From: Lachnospiraceae bacterium UBA938
GTDB taxonomy: Bacteria > Bacillota > Clostridia > Lachnospirales > Lachnospiraceae
Direction of reading: 5' to 3'
Assembly (NCBI GenBank): GCA_002293475.1
Contig: DBDG01000007.1
Coordinates: 1 to 64,000 of the forward strand
DNA: 64,000 nucleotides
The translations under genes were made by a program, and so were the position numbers. Of this stretch, positions 35,498 to 45,536 are shown in pieces (position 1 is the stretch's first letter; each line of letters opens with the position of its first letter). The notes under the pieces are model-generated. The model ran no database searches, had not been told where the DNA came from, and was given only the letters and a program-made list of their open reading frames with translations.

Positions 35498-36301
35498 CTA
35501 ATCTGCCATCTTGCGTTGTAGAATCTCAAAGAAATTGGTGGAGCTCAGCTTAATGATGGACGTGGCTTTTTCTGACCGGGTGATTTCAATGGTGTCACCG
35601 GAGGCAAGGTGAATTCTCCGGTTGCCGTCAAATACCGCTGTCAGCTGCTGTATTCTGTCATATTTGTCGGTATCCACGGTGATAGTGATTTCATCTTCTG
35701 GCGACAATACAATGCTTCTGCTGCGGAGTGAGTGATGACACAGCGGCGTAAGCAGGATCATTTCTGCCCGTGGTTCTATGATGGGTCCGCCGGCGGACAG
35801 ATTATAACCGGTAGAACCGGTCGGGGTGGAAATAATCATCCCGTCAGCCACATAGCGGTTCAGAAGCAGTCCATTAACAGTAAGGCTGAAATATATCAAT
35901 TGTATGGGTGATGTCCCGACAATGACAATGTCGTTAAGGGCATGTTCAACGTAACGGGAGCCGGTTTTGTCATTAACAGTGCCTAAAAGCATCATCCGGT
36001 TTTCCAAGGCAAAATCATTGGCAATCAGCCTGTCCAGCGCCTGATCAATATGCACCTTGTCCACTTCTGCCAGAAAGCCTAGGCCGCCTATATTTATCCC
36101 CAAAAAAGGAATATTACAATGTACCAGATCGGTGGCGGCACGAAGCAGGGTACCGTCTCCGCCAAGTACCAAGACGCACTCAGCCTGTTCCGGATGATCG
36201 GCAATGTGTCCGCCGCTGCTTGCCAGATACTGTTTAACATGATCTGTAATTACATTCTCAGGGTCTTTCGTTTGATTAGTTATGATATGGAAACTTTTCA
36301 T
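35498..36301 (-). CDS. nadK: NAD kinase
   Basis: This cytoplasmic enzyme phosphorylates NAD+ to NADP+. The 267-residue protein carries the GGDGT motif (LVLGGDGTLLRAA near 47-58) and the NE/D-SPxGSTGY segment (DGMIISTPTGSTGYNLSAGG). Both are needed for catalysis and NAD binding. It follows tlyA on the same strand in the conserved dxs-tlyA-nadK-argR-recN block. Length is standard. Confidence 0.95.
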   Translation of the reverse strand: MKSFHIITNQTKDPENVITDHVKQYLASSGGHIADHPEQAECVLVLGGDGTLLRAATDLVHCNIPFLGINIGGLGFLAEVDKVHIDQALDRLIANDFALENRMMLLGTVNDKTGSRYVEHALNDIVIVGTSPIQLIYFSLTVNGLLLNRYVADGMIISTPTGSTGYNLSAGGPIIEPRAEMILLTPLCHHSLRSRSIVLSPEDEITITVDTDKYDRIQQLTAVFDGNRRIHLASGDTIEITRSEKATSIIKLSSTNFFEILQRKMAD

Positions 36302-36379
36302 TGGTGTCCTCTGCTTATTACCTTTAAATATTAAATTATTATAACCTTCCTGTAAAATGATGTCAAACCCAATCTAAAT

Positions 36380-37180
36380 CTATACATCCAAATCATACGC
36401 CGCCGCCACTACCTGTCGCGCTTTCACACCTTCACAAACCCGCGGCGCCTTTTCCTTTATCAGGTGCAGCAAGTATTCCACATTGCCTTCCGGTCCTTTG
36501 ATAGGGGAATAGCCCAGATGGCCGATGCTAAAACCGCACTGCAGCGAACACAAAATTATTTTCTCGATGACTTCCACATGCACATCCCGATCCTTGACTA
36601 CACCTTTTTTACCGACCCGGCCCCGGCCGGCTTCAAACTGGGGCTTGATCAGGCAGACCATCTCGCCGGTGTCGGTCAGGACCGCGTAGGCCGGCGGCAT
36701 TATCTTTTCTAATGAGATAAAGGAAACATCAGCCGCTGCGAAATCCGGGCAGTCGGGCAGCGCGCCTGGGGTGAGATAGCGGAAATTGGTTTTTTCCATG
36801 ACGGTCACGCGTCTGTCCTCGCGTAAGGCGGGAGCAAGCTGACCGGTACCGACATCAATGGCACAGACCCTGGCAGCCCCGTTTTGCAGCATACAGTCGG
36901 TGAACCCGCCGGTAGAGGCTCCGATATCAATACATATACGGTCATTTAGATCAATGGCAAACTCATTCAAAGCTTTTGCCAGTTTCAGGCCGCCCCGGCT
37001 TATGAAAGGCGGCACGGCTTTAATCTCAATCAACGCTTGGGCCGGTTCCATCATCATCCCGGCTTTCGGCGCTTTCTTGCCGTTTAACAGGACATGGCCG
37101 GCCAAGATGGCGGCTTTGGCTTTTTCCCGTGAGGGGAACAGACTGCGCTCAACAAGCAACTGATCAAGACGTTGCTTCAT
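36380..37180 (-). CDS. tlyA: TlyA-family rRNA methyltransferase (S4 and FtsJ domains)
   Basis: TlyA proteins methylate the 2'-O of rRNA cytidines; some were earlier called hemolysins. The 266 residues comprise an N-terminal S4 RNA-binding domain (KQRLDQLLVERSLFPSREKA) and an FtsJ-type SAM domain (CIDIGASTGGFTDCML). The ATG at 37180 overlaps the dxs stop as ATGA, indicating coupled translation; an upstream GTG is less likely. Confidence 0.93.
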   Translation of the reverse strand: MKQRLDQLLVERSLFPSREKAKAAILAGHVLLNGKKAPKAGMMMEPAQALIEIKAVPPFISRGGLKLAKALNEFAIDLNDRICIDIGASTGGFTDCMLQNGAARVCAIDVGTGQLAPALREDRRVTVMEKTNFRYLTPGALPDCPDFAAADVSFISLEKIMPPAYAVLTDTGEMVCLIKPQFEAGRGRVGKKGVVKDRDVHVEVIEKIILCSLQCGFSIGHLGYSPIKGPEGNVEYLLHLIKEKAPRVCEGVKARQVVAAAYDLDV

Positions 37181-39054
37181 AAGGAATCCCACTTCTGGCG
37201 GATGCGGCTGATCATGGTCTGGCTGTCGATGCCGGTTTCATGTCTTAATATCTCCACGTTCCCATGTTCAACATATTCGTCGGGAAGGGCTATCGTCAGT
37301 AGGCTGACCGGGCTTTCCGCTTCTAAAAGCAGCTGACGGACTTTCTCGCCGAAACCGCCGCTGGCTACGTTTTCTTCCATCGTGACGATCAGCTTGTGGC
37401 TGCCGGCTGCTTCCCGGATGCTCTCCTGGTCGATCGGCTTCACGAACCTGGCATTGATCAGGGAGCATGGCAGGCTGGCGGCCTTTAAGGCGGTTCTTAC
37501 CGTTTCGGCTTCTTTGACCATGCTGCCGACCGCAATCAGACAGATACCGCTTTCTTCATAGATGACTTCTGCCTGTCCCATCATGACCGGCTGGCGGTAT
37601 TCCTGCAGGCCGGTATAAGCTTCCCCGCGGGGGTAGCGGATTGCGACGGGTACGCCGCAGACAGCGGCATATTTGAGCATATCGGAAAGCTCCCATTTAT
37701 TTTTGGGAGCCATAATGTGCATATTGGGTATGGATGACAGGTAGGAAAGATCGAAAATACCCTGATGGGTCTCCCCGTCGCTTCCTACCAAGCCGGCACG
37801 GTCAATGGCAAAGATCACCGGCAGGTTCTGTAAGCAGACATCATGAAGGATCTGGTCATAGGCTCTTTGCAGAAAGGAGGAATAGACCGCCACGATCGGC
37901 TTCAGTCCGCCGGCGGCTAGGCCGGCCGCAAAAGTCACGGCATGTTCTTCAGCGATGCCGACATCGAAAAAGCGTTCCTTGAACATATTGCGGAATCTTT
38001 TCAGTCCGGTTCCGTCCGGCATGGCAGCCGTGATGGCTACGATCTTTTCATCCCTTGCTCCCAGCTTAGTCATGACCGTGGAAAAGATATCCGTATAACT
38101 GACGGTTCTGGGCAGGGTCGGAAGACCAGTCTGGATATCATAGGGTTCCGCGCCATGGAAACGCGCCGGGTGGCGCTCTGCGGGAGCAAAACCTTTGCCC
38201 TTCTGGGTCACGATATGGAGCAGAACGGCTTTTTTAACCCGTTTTGCTTCCTGTATCATCCGGACCATCCTAGGAATGTCATGGCCGTCCACAGAACCTA
38301 GGTAAGTGATGCCCATGTCTTCAAAAAACATGCCGGGGATGACCATCTGCTTAAAAGTATTTTTGGCACGGCGGATGCCTTCCACCATTTTATCGCCGTA
38401 TTTAGGAACATCCATCAGGGTATTGTAGACGCCTTCCTTGATATCCAGATAGGTGTTGGCCGTCCGCACATTATTGAGATATTTGGATACGCCGCCGACA
38501 TTTTCTGAGATCGACATTTTGTTGTCGTTTAGGATGATGATAAAATTGGTATCCAGCCTAGCGGCATTGTTTAACGCTTCGTATGCCATGCCGCCGGTCA
38601 GGGAACCGTCTCCGATCACGGAGATGACGGTGCAGTTTTCTTCCTGGCCGCTTGCGGCCAAGATGTCCCTGGCCTTTACAAGACCTAGGCCTGCCGAAAT
38701 CGAGGTAGAGCTGTGCCCGGTGTCGAAACAGTCGCAGCTGCTTTCCTTTCGCTTGGGAAAGCCGCTCATGCCGCCATATTTACGCAAGTTATCGAAGCCG
38801 TCTTTTCTGCCGGTCAGCAGCTTGTGGGTGTAGGATTGATGGCCGACATCCCATATCAGCTTATCTTTCGGAAAATTAAGGCACAGATGTAAGGCCATCG
38901 TCAGTTCCACGGCACCTAGGTTTGAGCCGAGATGCCCGCCTGTCTTACTGATCTTCTCAATCAAAAACTGCCGGATTTCTTCGGCCAGCCGCGCGTAGTC
39001 TTGGGAAGGGATATTTTTGATATCATTTTCTTTGGTGATACTGTCGAGTAGCAT
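37177..39054 (-). CDS. dxs: 1-deoxy-D-xylulose-5-phosphate synthase
   Basis: Dxs condenses pyruvate and glyceraldehyde-3-phosphate to start the non-mevalonate isoprenoid pathway; it is thiamine-diphosphate dependent. The 625 residues are transketolase-like. The TPP-binding VIGDGSLTGGMAYEALNNA is present, as is the GLVGSDGETHQGIFD segment in the pyrimidine domain. The gene sits 12 bp after ispA, so C5 precursor and prenyl chain synthesis are co-expressed. IspG is encoded 26 kb away. Confidence 0.97.
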   Translation of the reverse strand: MLLDSITKENDIKNIPSQDYARLAEEIRQFLIEKISKTGGHLGSNLGAVELTMALHLCLNFPKDKLIWDVGHQSYTHKLLTGRKDGFDNLRKYGGMSGFPKRKESSCDCFDTGHSSTSISAGLGLVKARDILAASGQEENCTVISVIGDGSLTGGMAYEALNNAARLDTNFIIILNDNKMSISENVGGVSKYLNNVRTANTYLDIKEGVYNTLMDVPKYGDKMVEGIRRAKNTFKQMVIPGMFFEDMGITYLGSVDGHDIPRMVRMIQEAKRVKKAVLLHIVTQKGKGFAPAERHPARFHGAEPYDIQTGLPTLPRTVSYTDIFSTVMTKLGARDEKIVAITAAMPDGTGLKRFRNMFKERFFDVGIAEEHAVTFAAGLAAGGLKPIVAVYSSFLQRAYDQILHDVCLQNLPVIFAIDRAGLVGSDGETHQGIFDLSYLSSIPNMHIMAPKNKWELSDMLKYAAVCGVPVAIRYPRGEAYTGLQEYRQPVMMGQAEVIYEESGICLIAVGSMVKEAETVRTALKAASLPCSLINARFVKPIDQESIREAAGSHKLIVTMEENVASGGFGEKVRQLLLEAESPVSLLTIALPDEYVEHGNVEILRHETGIDSQTMISRIRQKWDSL

Positions 39055-39066
39055 AAGGGAACCTCA

Positions 39067-39996
39067 CTATCTTCTTCTATGAACCATTTCTTCAATTAAC
39101 TGAAACAGAAAGGGATTTTCATGTTTCAGGGACTTAAGCAGCACAATGGCTTCTTGAGACAGGTATTCCACCTCCTTGCGGGATTCTTCCAGCCCTTTCA
39201 GCGATACGAAGGTAAGCTTCCGGTTTTTATCATCGCTTCCTATCGGTTTTCCCAGTTCTTCAAAAGTGCTGGTTGCATCTAGGATATCATCCTGGATCTG
39301 AAATGCCACCCCGATACAATAAGCCGCCCTTTCCAGTTTCTTATTTTCCTCCGGACCGGCTCCTGCCAGAACAGCTCCGATCATCATGGCGCTCTGGAAC
39401 AGTGCCGCCGTCTTGTGTTCATGAATAAAATACAGCAATTCTTCCTCCGGCATGCCGTCTGTTTCTTCTGCTAAGATATCAGCCGCCTGTCCGCCGATCA
39501 TGCCCATGACACCGGCCTTCCGGCCAAGGATCGTAAGCGCCGTGGTCACCCGGTTCATGGTTTCGGTCTGGCCCGTACCGCTCCCGGTTATGCCTTCATA
39601 AGCCTTTACGGCTGTTTCAAAAGCCAGATTTAGGAGACCGTCGCCCGCTAGGATTGACATGCCTTCTCCATATACGATATGCGTGGTTTTTCTGCCACGG
39701 CGGTACTCGTCGTCATCCATCGCCGGCAGATCGTCATGAACAAGGGAATAAGTGTGGATCATTTCCAAGGCCGCCATAAAGGGATGGCAGAGCCTTCTAG
39801 CCAAAGACTCCGTTCCGCCGAACATCCGGAAAGTTTCTTCCATCAGCATCGGCCGGATCCGTTTTCCCCCAGAGCGGATGCTGTAATTCATCGCCGCAAG
39901 GACTTTACGCTGATAGCCCTCTTCTTGGGGCAGGAAGCGGTCAATGATTTCATTAATTTCTGCGGTTCTTTTTTGCTGCTCTTCCTTAAAATTCAT
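39067..39996 (-). CDS. ispA: Farnesyl diphosphate synthase (IspA-type polyprenyl synthetase)
   Basis: IspA adds isopentenyl units to allylic diphosphates, making farnesyl or geranylgeranyl diphosphate. The 309 residues contain the first Asp-rich motif DDLPAMDDDEYRRGRKTTH and the second DDILD; the chain-length region resembles bacterial FPP synthases. It overlaps the end of xseB by 11 bp and precedes dxs. The exact product length cannot be told with certainty. Confidence 0.94.
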   Translation of the reverse strand: MNFKEEQQKRTAEINEIIDRFLPQEEGYQRKVLAAMNYSIRSGGKRIRPMLMEETFRMFGGTESLARRLCHPFMAALEMIHTYSLVHDDLPAMDDDEYRRGRKTTHIVYGEGMSILAGDGLLNLAFETAVKAYEGITGSGTGQTETMNRVTTALTILGRKAGVMGMIGGQAADILAEETDGMPEEELLYFIHEHKTAALFQSAMMIGAVLAGAGPEENKKLERAAYCIGVAFQIQDDILDATSTFEELGKPIGSDDKNRKLTFVSLKGLEESRKEVEYLSQEAIVLLKSLKHENPFLFQLIEEMVHRRR

Positions 39997-40180
39997 GTTT
40001 TTCGCCTTCTTCCGTGATTATCAGCACTTTCTTTTCCACCTTATCAATAAATTCATTGCATTGTTTGACTAATTCCATGCCCTTTTGATATTCCCGGAAG
40101 GATTCTTCCAATGAGATGTCTTCCCGCTCCAACAGGGAAATGACTTCCTCCAGCTTGGTAAAAGTTTCATTAAGATTCAT
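39986..40180 (-). CDS. xseB: Exodeoxyribonuclease VII small subunit
   Basis: This 64-residue helical protein partners XseA in exonuclease VII, which degrades single-stranded DNA. The motif FTKLEEVISLLEREDISLEE followed by SFREYQKGMEL is characteristic. It overlaps xseA by four bases (ATGA) and ispA by eleven, so the three genes are translated as a unit. Confidence 0.94.
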   Translation of the reverse strand: MNLNETFTKLEEVISLLEREDISLEESFREYQKGMELVKQCNEFIDKVEKKVLIITEEGEKHEF

Positions 40181-41385
40181 GCTCTTTCGGACCTTTCTCG
40201 TTGTATGGCCTGAGCCGTCACTATACCGTTTTTAAGATGAATGGCTAGGTGATCGCCGACCTTCACCCGGCCGATATCCGTCACCGCTTTCCCTTGCATA
40301 TCCGCGACATAAGAAAATCCTTGGCTCAGCTTATTAAGCGGAGACAGACCCTTAAGCCGGGCAACCTGCAGTTCCATACGAAACCGGCTGCGGCGGATGC
40401 TGCCCTCCATCAGATCCTGAAGCCGCCCTTCAAGACTTAGCGCATAGGCTCTTTTTTCTCTTATTTTCATGACCGGGCTGGCTCCTTGCAGCCGCGTCCG
40501 GTAAGATAACAGGCGATATTTGTTTACTTCCGCTTTATTCCTTAACAGTCGTTTCAAAGTCGCTTCGATGTCACCTAACCGCTCCGCCAACTGGCGGATA
40601 TCATAAACGGCCAGTTCTGCCGCAGCCGAAGGCGTCGGCGCCCTTAAATCAGCCACAAAATCCGCAATCGTAAAATCAGTTTCATGGCCTACGGCCGATA
40701 TGACGGGCACCCGGCAGTCGAATATGGCCTGGGCGACGATTTCCTCATTAAACGCCCACAGATCTTCGATCGAACCGCCGCCGCGGCCGACGATCATCAC
40801 ATCCACGTTTTCCTGCTCAAGGGTGCGGATGCCCTTAACAATGCTGGCTGCCGCCGTTTCTCCCTGGACCGTTGCCGGATAGAGGATGATCTGCACATAA
40901 GGGTTCCGGCGGGCGGCAATATGGATGATGTCCTGCACCGCCGCACCGGAAGGTGCCGTTACCACCCCCAGCTTGCGGATGTAGCGAGGAAGAGGCTGCT
41001 TGTATTCCGAAGCAAACATCCCCATTTCTTCCAGCCTGTTTTTTAGGATCTCAAACTGTTCATATAGGTAGCCTTGTCCGTCTTTGGTGATTTTTCTGGC
41101 ATATAGCTGGTATTTGCCGTCTTTTTCATAGACTTCGACGGAACCGCTGACCACCGCCTGCATGCCGTCAGCCAGCCGAAAAGCAAGACCGGAACGGCTT
41201 CCGGCAAACATAACGCAGGAAATCGTTCCTTTCATATCTTTCAAGGTAAAATATATATGTCCCGAGGGATGATAGCGACAGTTGCTGACTTCTCCCTTGA
41301 CCGCGACAGCGTGAAGCAGAAAGTCCTGCGAAAACATGTTTTTTATATAAGAATTAACCTGGGTCACTGTGTATACGCTGCTCAT
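40177..41385 (-). CDS. xseA: Exodeoxyribonuclease VII large subunit
   Basis: XseA is the catalytic subunit of exonuclease VII. The 402-residue protein has an N-terminal OB fold (VKGEVSNCRYHPSGHIYFTL) and the catalytic region with GRGGGSIEDLWAFN and SAVGHETDFT. The ATG at 41385 has AGGG five bases upstream; an in-frame GTG at 41391 would include that site. The gene directly follows nusB. Confidence 0.95.
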   Translation of the reverse strand: MSSVYTVTQVNSYIKNMFSQDFLLHAVAVKGEVSNCRYHPSGHIYFTLKDMKGTISCVMFAGSRSGLAFRLADGMQAVVSGSVEVYEKDGKYQLYARKITKDGQGYLYEQFEILKNRLEEMGMFASEYKQPLPRYIRKLGVVTAPSGAAVQDIIHIAARRNPYVQIILYPATVQGETAAASIVKGIRTLEQENVDVMIVGRGGGSIEDLWAFNEEIVAQAIFDCRVPVISAVGHETDFTIADFVADLRAPTPSAAAELAVYDIRQLAERLGDIEATLKRLLRNKAEVNKYRLLSYRTRLQGASPVMKIREKRAYALSLEGRLQDLMEGSIRRSRFRMELQVARLKGLSPLNKLSQGFSYVADMQGKAVTDIGRVKVGDHLAIHLKNGIVTAQAIQRERSERA

Positions 41386-41397
41386 ATCCACCCTAAT

Positions 41398-41823
41398 CTA
41401 TTTGCTGCCTTTAGGTTCTTCAAGTTTGGCGAACTTGGACAGCACGCCGTTGACAAAGGCCGAGGAATTGTCCTGACCAAATTTTTTGGCAAGTTCGACC
41501 GCTTCATTGATCGCTACTCCCACCGGTATGTCCGGATCAAACCTCATTTCATAAACGGCAAGCCGCAGGATTGTCAGATCGACCTTGCCCATGCGGGAAG
41601 TGATCCATCCGGCGGCCTGCTCATTCAGCATCCGGTCCAGCTCCGGGAGGCGTTTGATGATATTATCTAATTTGTCAATAATATAGACCGCCTCCCCGGC
41701 TTCCGGCTGATTTTCTTCTTCATTTAAAAAGAGCTGGGTCTGTTCCGGCATTTCCGCAAGCTGATTAAATTCCACGCGGAACAGTAATTTGAAGATCTGT
41801 TCTCTTATTTCCCTTCTGCCCAT
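41398..41823 (-). CDS. nusB: Transcription antitermination factor NusB
   Basis: NusB binds boxA RNA with NusE to keep rRNA transcription processive. The 141-residue all-helical protein starts RREIREQIFKLLFRVEFN and ends with VAINEAVELAKKFGQDNSSAFVNGVLSKF, both typical. The N-terminal half has an Asn/Glu-rich insert (EEENQPEAGEA) slightly longer than usual. It runs with asp23 upstream and xseA downstream. Confidence 0.93.
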   Translation of the reverse strand: MGRREIREQIFKLLFRVEFNQLAEMPEQTQLFLNEEENQPEAGEAVYIIDKLDNIIKRLPELDRMLNEQAAGWITSRMGKVDLTILRLAVYEMRFDPDIPVGVAINEAVELAKKFGQDNSSAFVNGVLSKFAKLEEPKGSK

Positions 41824-41825
41824 GA

Positions 41826-42254
41826 TTATTGATCCTGCTTCATATTGACACCGGCTATTCTGATATTCACGTCGGTCACTTCCAAACCGGTCATGTTCTG
41901 AATAGCGGCCTGGACTTTAGTCTGTACTTTCTGGCTGATTACCGGGATATTATATCCGTATTCCACAATTAGAGCAATATCAACCTTCACTCTCTTCCCG
42001 TAAACTTCGACTTTTACTCCTTTGGCCAGATTCTTCACGCCGACTTTGCTCATCAGCTCGTTGGTAATATTCCCCGACATGGCTGAAATACCGTCGACTT
42101 CCATGGATGCTAGGCCGGCTATCATGGCGACCACGTCATCGGCAATCTTGACCGTTCCGATATCGTCATACTCCTTCAGTGTATATGACTTTTCACCTGA
42201 TGCCTGCTTCTGCTCATCCAGTGTTTGCTTTTGCGCACTGTATTCTCTTTCCAT
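41826..42254 (-). CDS. Asp23/Gls24 family envelope stress response protein
   Basis: This 142-residue protein has the Asp23 domain (GTVKIADDVVAMIAGLASMEVDGI and VEVYGKRVKVDIALIVEYG). Clostridial members, often placed beside nusB, are linked to cell-envelope or alkaline stress, but the biochemical role is unknown. A 30-residue Gln/Lys/Glu-rich N-terminus precedes the domain. It ends two bp from nusB and is the first gene of that operon. Confidence 0.93.
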   Translation of the reverse strand: MEREYSAQKQTLDEQKQASGEKSYTLKEYDDIGTVKIADDVVAMIAGLASMEVDGISAMSGNITNELMSKVGVKNLAKGVKVEVYGKRVKVDIALIVEYGYNIPVISQKVQTKVQAAIQNMTGLEVTDVNIRIAGVNMKQDQ

Positions 42255-42385
42255 ATCCGCACCTCTTTCTGATTATCCACAGCTATGCTGCCGCATATAA
42301 ATCGAAGTCTGATCTACTGACCTTACTTCTCCAATAATACCAAAATTTATTGCGTTTGCCTAGACCTTATTCAAAAACCGATACC

Positions 42386-43786
42386 TCAGAGCCAAAAACT
42401 TAAGCTTAACTGTTTTTCCATATCGGCATATCTGACGATGTCTTCCTCGCTTTGAAGATAGCGGAATATTTTCTGGTCCTCGATCAGATATTTAAGCATC
42501 TGTCCATAAATTGCCACATCGGAACATTTCAGGGTAATATACCCGCTGCCCTTGGCATATTCACGCTCAAACAGCTCTTGCAATCTGTCTTCATCAACTG
42601 CGGTAAAGTAAAGCCCTTCCCGGATGTAATAGTTATCTTTAGTCGCGGTACATTGCGGAAGCGGCACGATTGTTTCGATCACATGCGTCTTATTTAGCTG
42701 ATCCGTGGTTATACACAGATAATCATAGTTGATCGGCGGGATGCTGTCATTCCAAGTATTCTCGCTTCCTTCGGTGACGGCACTGTCCGCACCGGTTTCC
42801 ATCCGGTATGAGGCATCGCCCCATGTAGTGTCCACGTAATAATAATCCCCATGGACTTTAATCATATTCCATGCATGCCCTTCTCCCCCGGAGACCTTAC
42901 CCGTCACCATGGTTGCCGGTATTCCCGCCTGTTTCAGCAGATACTGCGTTGCCTTGGCATAACCTTGACAGACGGAGCGTTCATCAAGAAAAACCGAGCA
43001 GATATTCTGGTTGTCTTCTGCTTCTGCATCATATTCGGTCCGGTTTATCAAAAACTCGTAGATGTATTTTACTTTATCATATTCATCACCGGTTGCCGGC
43101 ATATCGGCCAGACAGCTCTCTACATAAGCGTCAATCTTCTGCTGTCTGTCCTGCATCTCCTGAAGTCCGTAGCTGTAGGTAGCCGTAAAACTAATCTTTT
43201 TTGTGATATCATCCCTTGAATAACGGGTGTAACGATATCCGACTACATAAAAAATCTCGGGATGGTCATTCAGGACACACTGGAACACTTTTTCTATCAT
43301 CGCCGGATCGGTGCTGGAAACCATGATGCCGGTAGCATATTCCCGCATGATTACAGCAAGCTCAGCATATAGTCTCTGTTCTGCTGCTGTTAATTGATCG
43401 AAATGATAGTTTCCGGTCTGGGCGGCTAAGATCCCGGCCATCTCTTCTTCCCGCAGGCCGATGCGTCCTCGGGCAGCAAGATCCTCCATTGACATCTCTG
43501 CCCCAATAATATCGACCGTTATTTCATCTTCAGCCCCGTATTCCTCCGGCCATTCTGTTCCGGAGGACGATATCTCCTCCTCATTCCTTTGTAAATCCTC
43601 TGGAAAACTCTCTTCTTCCAAGGCAGAACTAGCTTCTTGGACAATATTAGTCTCGGCTTTTTCTTCCGTATGCTCTTCCTGTATTAAGGCTTCTCTTTCT
43701 GCATTGCCGGCCGGAAAACATCCCGCTGCCGCCGACAGCACCAGACACAAGAAGATAATATTAAATTTAGATTTAAGATTTCCCAT
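42386..43786 (-). CDS. Transglutaminase-like lipoprotein
   Basis: This 466-residue protein has a lipoprotein signal peptide (LVLSAAAGC, Cys about 22) and an acidic Glu/Ser-rich linker to about 100. Its transglutaminase-like core is SVCQGYAKA (Cys), EGHAWNMIKV (His) and YVDTTWGD (Asp). This core is found in secreted proteins that act on cell-wall or surface proteins. The ATG at 43786 follows GAGGGG; an ATG six codons earlier includes that site. It stands alone between asp23 and prfC. Confidence 0.88.
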   Translation of the reverse strand: MGNLKSKFNIIFLCLVLSAAAGCFPAGNAEREALIQEEHTEEKAETNIVQEASSALEEESFPEDLQRNEEEISSSGTEWPEEYGAEDEITVDIIGAEMSMEDLAARGRIGLREEEMAGILAAQTGNYHFDQLTAAEQRLYAELAVIMREYATGIMVSSTDPAMIEKVFQCVLNDHPEIFYVVGYRYTRYSRDDITKKISFTATYSYGLQEMQDRQQKIDAYVESCLADMPATGDEYDKVKYIYEFLINRTEYDAEAEDNQNICSVFLDERSVCQGYAKATQYLLKQAGIPATMVTGKVSGGEGHAWNMIKVHGDYYYVDTTWGDASYRMETGADSAVTEGSENTWNDSIPPINYDYLCITTDQLNKTHVIETIVPLPQCTATKDNYYIREGLYFTAVDEDRLQELFEREYAKGSGYITLKCSDVAIYGQMLKYLIEDQKIFRYLQSEEDIVRYADMEKQLSLSFWL

Positions 43787-43901
43787 ATTGTAATCCCCTC
43801 GCATTCCGCAGATTCAATCCGTGAAACTTGCTTACATAAGTAAATTTACATGATCAGCTTGGCTGGTCTGTGCCGCCCATTGCCACACGGCCACCTTGCT
43901 T

Positions 43902-45491
43902 TCACATACCGAATTCCGATAATATCAGTTCGTTATTCCTATCCAATGTCATGCCGACACTCCAGGCATTGACAAACAACAGCAAAGGATTGCCTTTTAA
44001 ATCTTTAATTTTTTTCATATCAGAGGTGCCGATCAGTCGGTCTAAATCAATATCTTTGTTCTTAATCCAGCGGATATGCTCATATGGCAGGCTTTCTAAT
44101 TTGATTTCTACGTTATACTCATTTTCCAGCCGGTACTTCAGGACGTCAAACTGGAGGACCCCTACCACGCCGACAATGATCTCCTCCATACCGGTATTAT
44201 ATTCCTGAAATATCTGGATAGCCCCCTCCTGGGCAATCTGCATGACGCCTTTGACAAATTGTTTCCGCTTCATCGTATCAATCTGCTTGACGCGGGCAAA
44301 ATGCTCCGGCGCAAAGGTCGGTATGCCTTCGTAGCAGAATTCATCTCCCGGCCGGCCAAGGGTATCGCCGATCGAAAATATTCCGGGGTCAAAGACACCG
44401 ATAATATCCCCGGCAAATGCCTCGTCTAGGATCTTCCGTTCACTGGCCATGATCTGCTGCGGCTGCGACAGGCGCATATTCCTGCCGCCCTGGATATGCC
44501 TGACCTCCATGCCGGCCTCATATTTGCCGGAACATATCCGCATAAAGGCGATGCGGTCGCGGTGTGCCTTATTCATATTGGCTTGGATCTTAAAGACAAA
44601 TGCGGAAAAAGGGTGCGCCACCGGGTCGATCAGACCGGTATTGGCTTTGCGGGGCAATGGCACCGTTGTCATCTTCAGAAAATGCGCCAGGAAAAACTCC
44701 ACGCCGAAATTGGTCAGAGCCGATCCGAAGAAAACCGGCGTCAGCACACCTGCCCTGACCGCTTCCAGATCAAACTCCGCGCTGGCGCCGTCCAGCAGTT
44801 CTATTTCATCCCGCAGGATGTTTTGATATTCCTCGCCAATACGGTCGGTAAGCCTGTCCTTCTCATCTAGGGAAATCTCTTCGCTGACACCTTCCTTGGT
44901 TCCCTTTTCTGTATCCGAATACGTAATGACACAACCGTTCTCCCGGTCATAAATGCCTTTAAAGTTCTTGCCTGATCCGATCGGCCAGTTTACCGGACAG
45001 GTGGCTATACCCAGTTCCTTTTCAATCTCATCCAGCAGGGCAAAGGTATCGCCGGCATCCCTGTCCAGCTTATTGATAAAGGTGAATATCGGTATCCGCC
45101 GCATGACACAGACCTTAAACAGCTTCCTTGTCTGCGCCTCCACTCCCTTGGAAGCATCGATTACCATAACCGCCGAATCGGCCGCCATCAGAGTCCGATA
45201 AGTATCTTCCGAAAAATCCTGGTGCCCTGGTGTATCTAGGATATTGATGCAAAAACCATCGTATTCAAACTGAAGCACGGATGAAGTGACCGAAATCCCC
45301 CTTTCTTTTTCTATCTCCATCCAGTCGGAAACGGCATGCCTTGCCGTGGCCTTCCCTTTTACGCTTCCCGCTAGGTTAATCGCCCCGCCGTAGAGCAGGA
45401 ACTTTTCAGTTAAAGTGGTTTTCCCGGCATCCGGGTGCGATATAATAGCAAAGGTTCTTCTTCTGTTAATCTCTTTCGTGTCGGTGCTCAC
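43902..45491 (-). CDS. prfC: Peptide chain release factor 3
   Basis: RF3 is a ribosome-bound GTPase that recycles RF1 and RF2 after termination. The G domain has SHPDAGKTTLTEK, DTPGHQDF and FINKLDRD, followed by domain II/III features (GIGDTLGRPG-like segments). The 529-residue length is usual. The GTG at 45491 is preceded by GGAGGA at ideal distance; an ATG seven codons further upstream spans that site. Alternative start is thus clearly less likely. It runs in the same direction as deoB. Confidence 0.95.
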   Translation of the reverse strand: MSTDTKEINRRRTFAIISHPDAGKTTLTEKFLLYGGAINLAGSVKGKATARHAVSDWMEIEKERGISVTSSVLQFEYDGFCINILDTPGHQDFSEDTYRTLMAADSAVMVIDASKGVEAQTRKLFKVCVMRRIPIFTFINKLDRDAGDTFALLDEIEKELGIATCPVNWPIGSGKNFKGIYDRENGCVITYSDTEKGTKEGVSEEISLDEKDRLTDRIGEEYQNILRDEIELLDGASAEFDLEAVRAGVLTPVFFGSALTNFGVEFFLAHFLKMTTVPLPRKANTGLIDPVAHPFSAFVFKIQANMNKAHRDRIAFMRICSGKYEAGMEVRHIQGGRNMRLSQPQQIMASERKILDEAFAGDIIGVFDPGIFSIGDTLGRPGDEFCYEGIPTFAPEHFARVKQIDTMKRKQFVKGVMQIAQEGAIQIFQEYNTGMEEIIVGVVGVLQFDVLKYRLENEYNVEIKLESLPYEHIRWIKNKDIDLDRLIGTSDMKKIKDLKGNPLLLFVNAWSVGMTLDRNNELILSEFGM

Positions 45492-45536
45492 GTATATCTC
45501 CTCCAAATCCATAATACATTATTAATAAGGGCTAGG

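Noticed and set aside
43902..43935. Another copy of the TACCGAATCG flank near the prfC end
   Set aside because: The similarity (TACCGAATTCCGAT) is short and lies in conserved prfC coding sequence; there is no hairpin or repeat.
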